Part shown: piece after piece, positions 5,978-6,315 of the stretch
Layout of the letters: every line of letters begins with the position of its first letter
Numbering within the stretch: the first letter of the stretch is position 1
From: Bacillota bacterium
GTDB taxonomy: Bacteria > Bacillota > Clostridia > Lachnospirales > Lachnospiraceae
Assembly: GCA_023420935.1 (NCBI GenBank)
Contig: JAEZUR010000161.1
Location: forward strand, 1 to 6,315
Length of the DNA: 6,315 nucleotides
Direction of reading: 5' to 3'
Translations under genes and position numbers: made by a program
The notes under the pieces: generated by a model
What the model was told of the DNA's origin: nothing
The model's database searches: none
The model's input: only the letters and a program-made list of their open reading frames with translations

Positions 5978-6315
5978 ATGATTGATAACTACGAGACATT
6001 TAAAGAGCAAGTATTTACTTTAACCAAGATTGATTTAAATGCGTATAAAGAGCGTCAGATGAAGCGTAGAATTGATGCATTGATAGCCAAACATAATATT
6101 GTAGGCTATAACAACTATGTTGCTGAGTTAAAGAAAAATAAGGTTATTTTTGATGAATTCGTGAATTATCTAACCATTAATGTATCCGAATTTTACCGTA
6201 ACCCAGAACAATGGGCATTGTTAGAGAAAGAAATTCTACCTTATCTGTTTGATAAGTTTGGTAAGACAATAAAGATTTGGAGTGCTGCCTGTTCTACAGG
6301 TGACGAACCTTATTC
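5978..6315 (+). CDS. cheR: CheR-type chemoreceptor methyltransferase, 3'-truncated by window edge
   Basis: CheR transfers methyl groups from S-adenosylmethionine to glutamates of chemoreceptors, setting adaptation in chemotaxis. I translated 112 codons from ATG 5978 with no stop before the window end; the family has about 260-290 residues, so over half is missing. Residues 1 to about 80 match the N-terminal helical domain (YKERQMKRRIDALI, 24-37; NYLTINVSEFYRNPEQW, 63-79). The start of the SAM-binding domain follows, with the diagnostic IWSAACSTGDEPYS (100-113, the last codon incomplete). AGGGG (5966-5970) lies 7 bases before the ATG. The gene begins only 18 bases after rpsA with no terminator between, so read-through from the cmk-ispH-rpsA unit is likely. 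No other chemotaxis gene is in view. Confidence 0.93.
   Translation, partial: MIDNYETFKEQVFTLTKIDLNAYKERQMKRRIDALIAKHNIVGYNNYVAELKKNKVIFDEFVNYLTINVSEFYRNPEQWALLEKEILPYLFDKFGKTIKIWSAACSTGDEPY

Overview
The window looks like a chromosomal core-gene stretch from a low-GC, Gram-positive anaerobe of the Clostridia, most likely Lachnospiraceae and similar to Lachnoclostridium (Clostridium) phytofermentans. This placement rests on AT-rich DNA, strong AGGAGG-type ribosome sites, a GerMN-type lipoprotein, the cmk-ispH-rpsA gene order, the wording of the S1 protein, and cheR suggesting a motile organism. The genus is my inference from remembered protein sequences, not a database match. All genes lie on the plus strand.

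Layout: positions 1-873 hold the 3' two thirds of cinA, which ends at a clear Rho-independent terminator (about 885-928). Next is an AT-rich, gene-free stretch of about 325 bases with a tandem 9-mer, a candidate promoter and an inverted repeat. It leads to a 207-residue lipoprotein with a GerMN-like domain (1256-1879). A very strong hairpin (1948-1981) and a near-perfect palindrome (1997-2020) separate it from the next group. That group is a BaiN/HI0933-family flavoprotein (2036-3265), cytidylate kinase cmk (3344-4009), ispH (4041-4883), rpsA (4871-5959) and the first 112 codons of cheR (5978 to the window edge).

The genes from 2036 onward are closely spaced (78, 31, -13 and 18 bases), with no convincing terminator between them, so they could be one transcription unit. 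It would combine a flavoenzyme of unknown substrate, CMP/dCMP recycling, the last step of the MEP isoprenoid pathway, an S1-domain translation protein and a chemotaxis methyltransferase. The most notable local point is the ispH-rpsA junction. In many Clostridia these two are fused into one polypeptide, but here they are separate reading frames overlapping by 13 bases, with the rpsA ribosome site inside ispH.

I found no CRISPR array, mobile element, tRNA, rRNA or recognisable riboswitch, and no evidence of an undescribed defence or mobile system. The findings are mainly regulatory structures and gene-organisation points.
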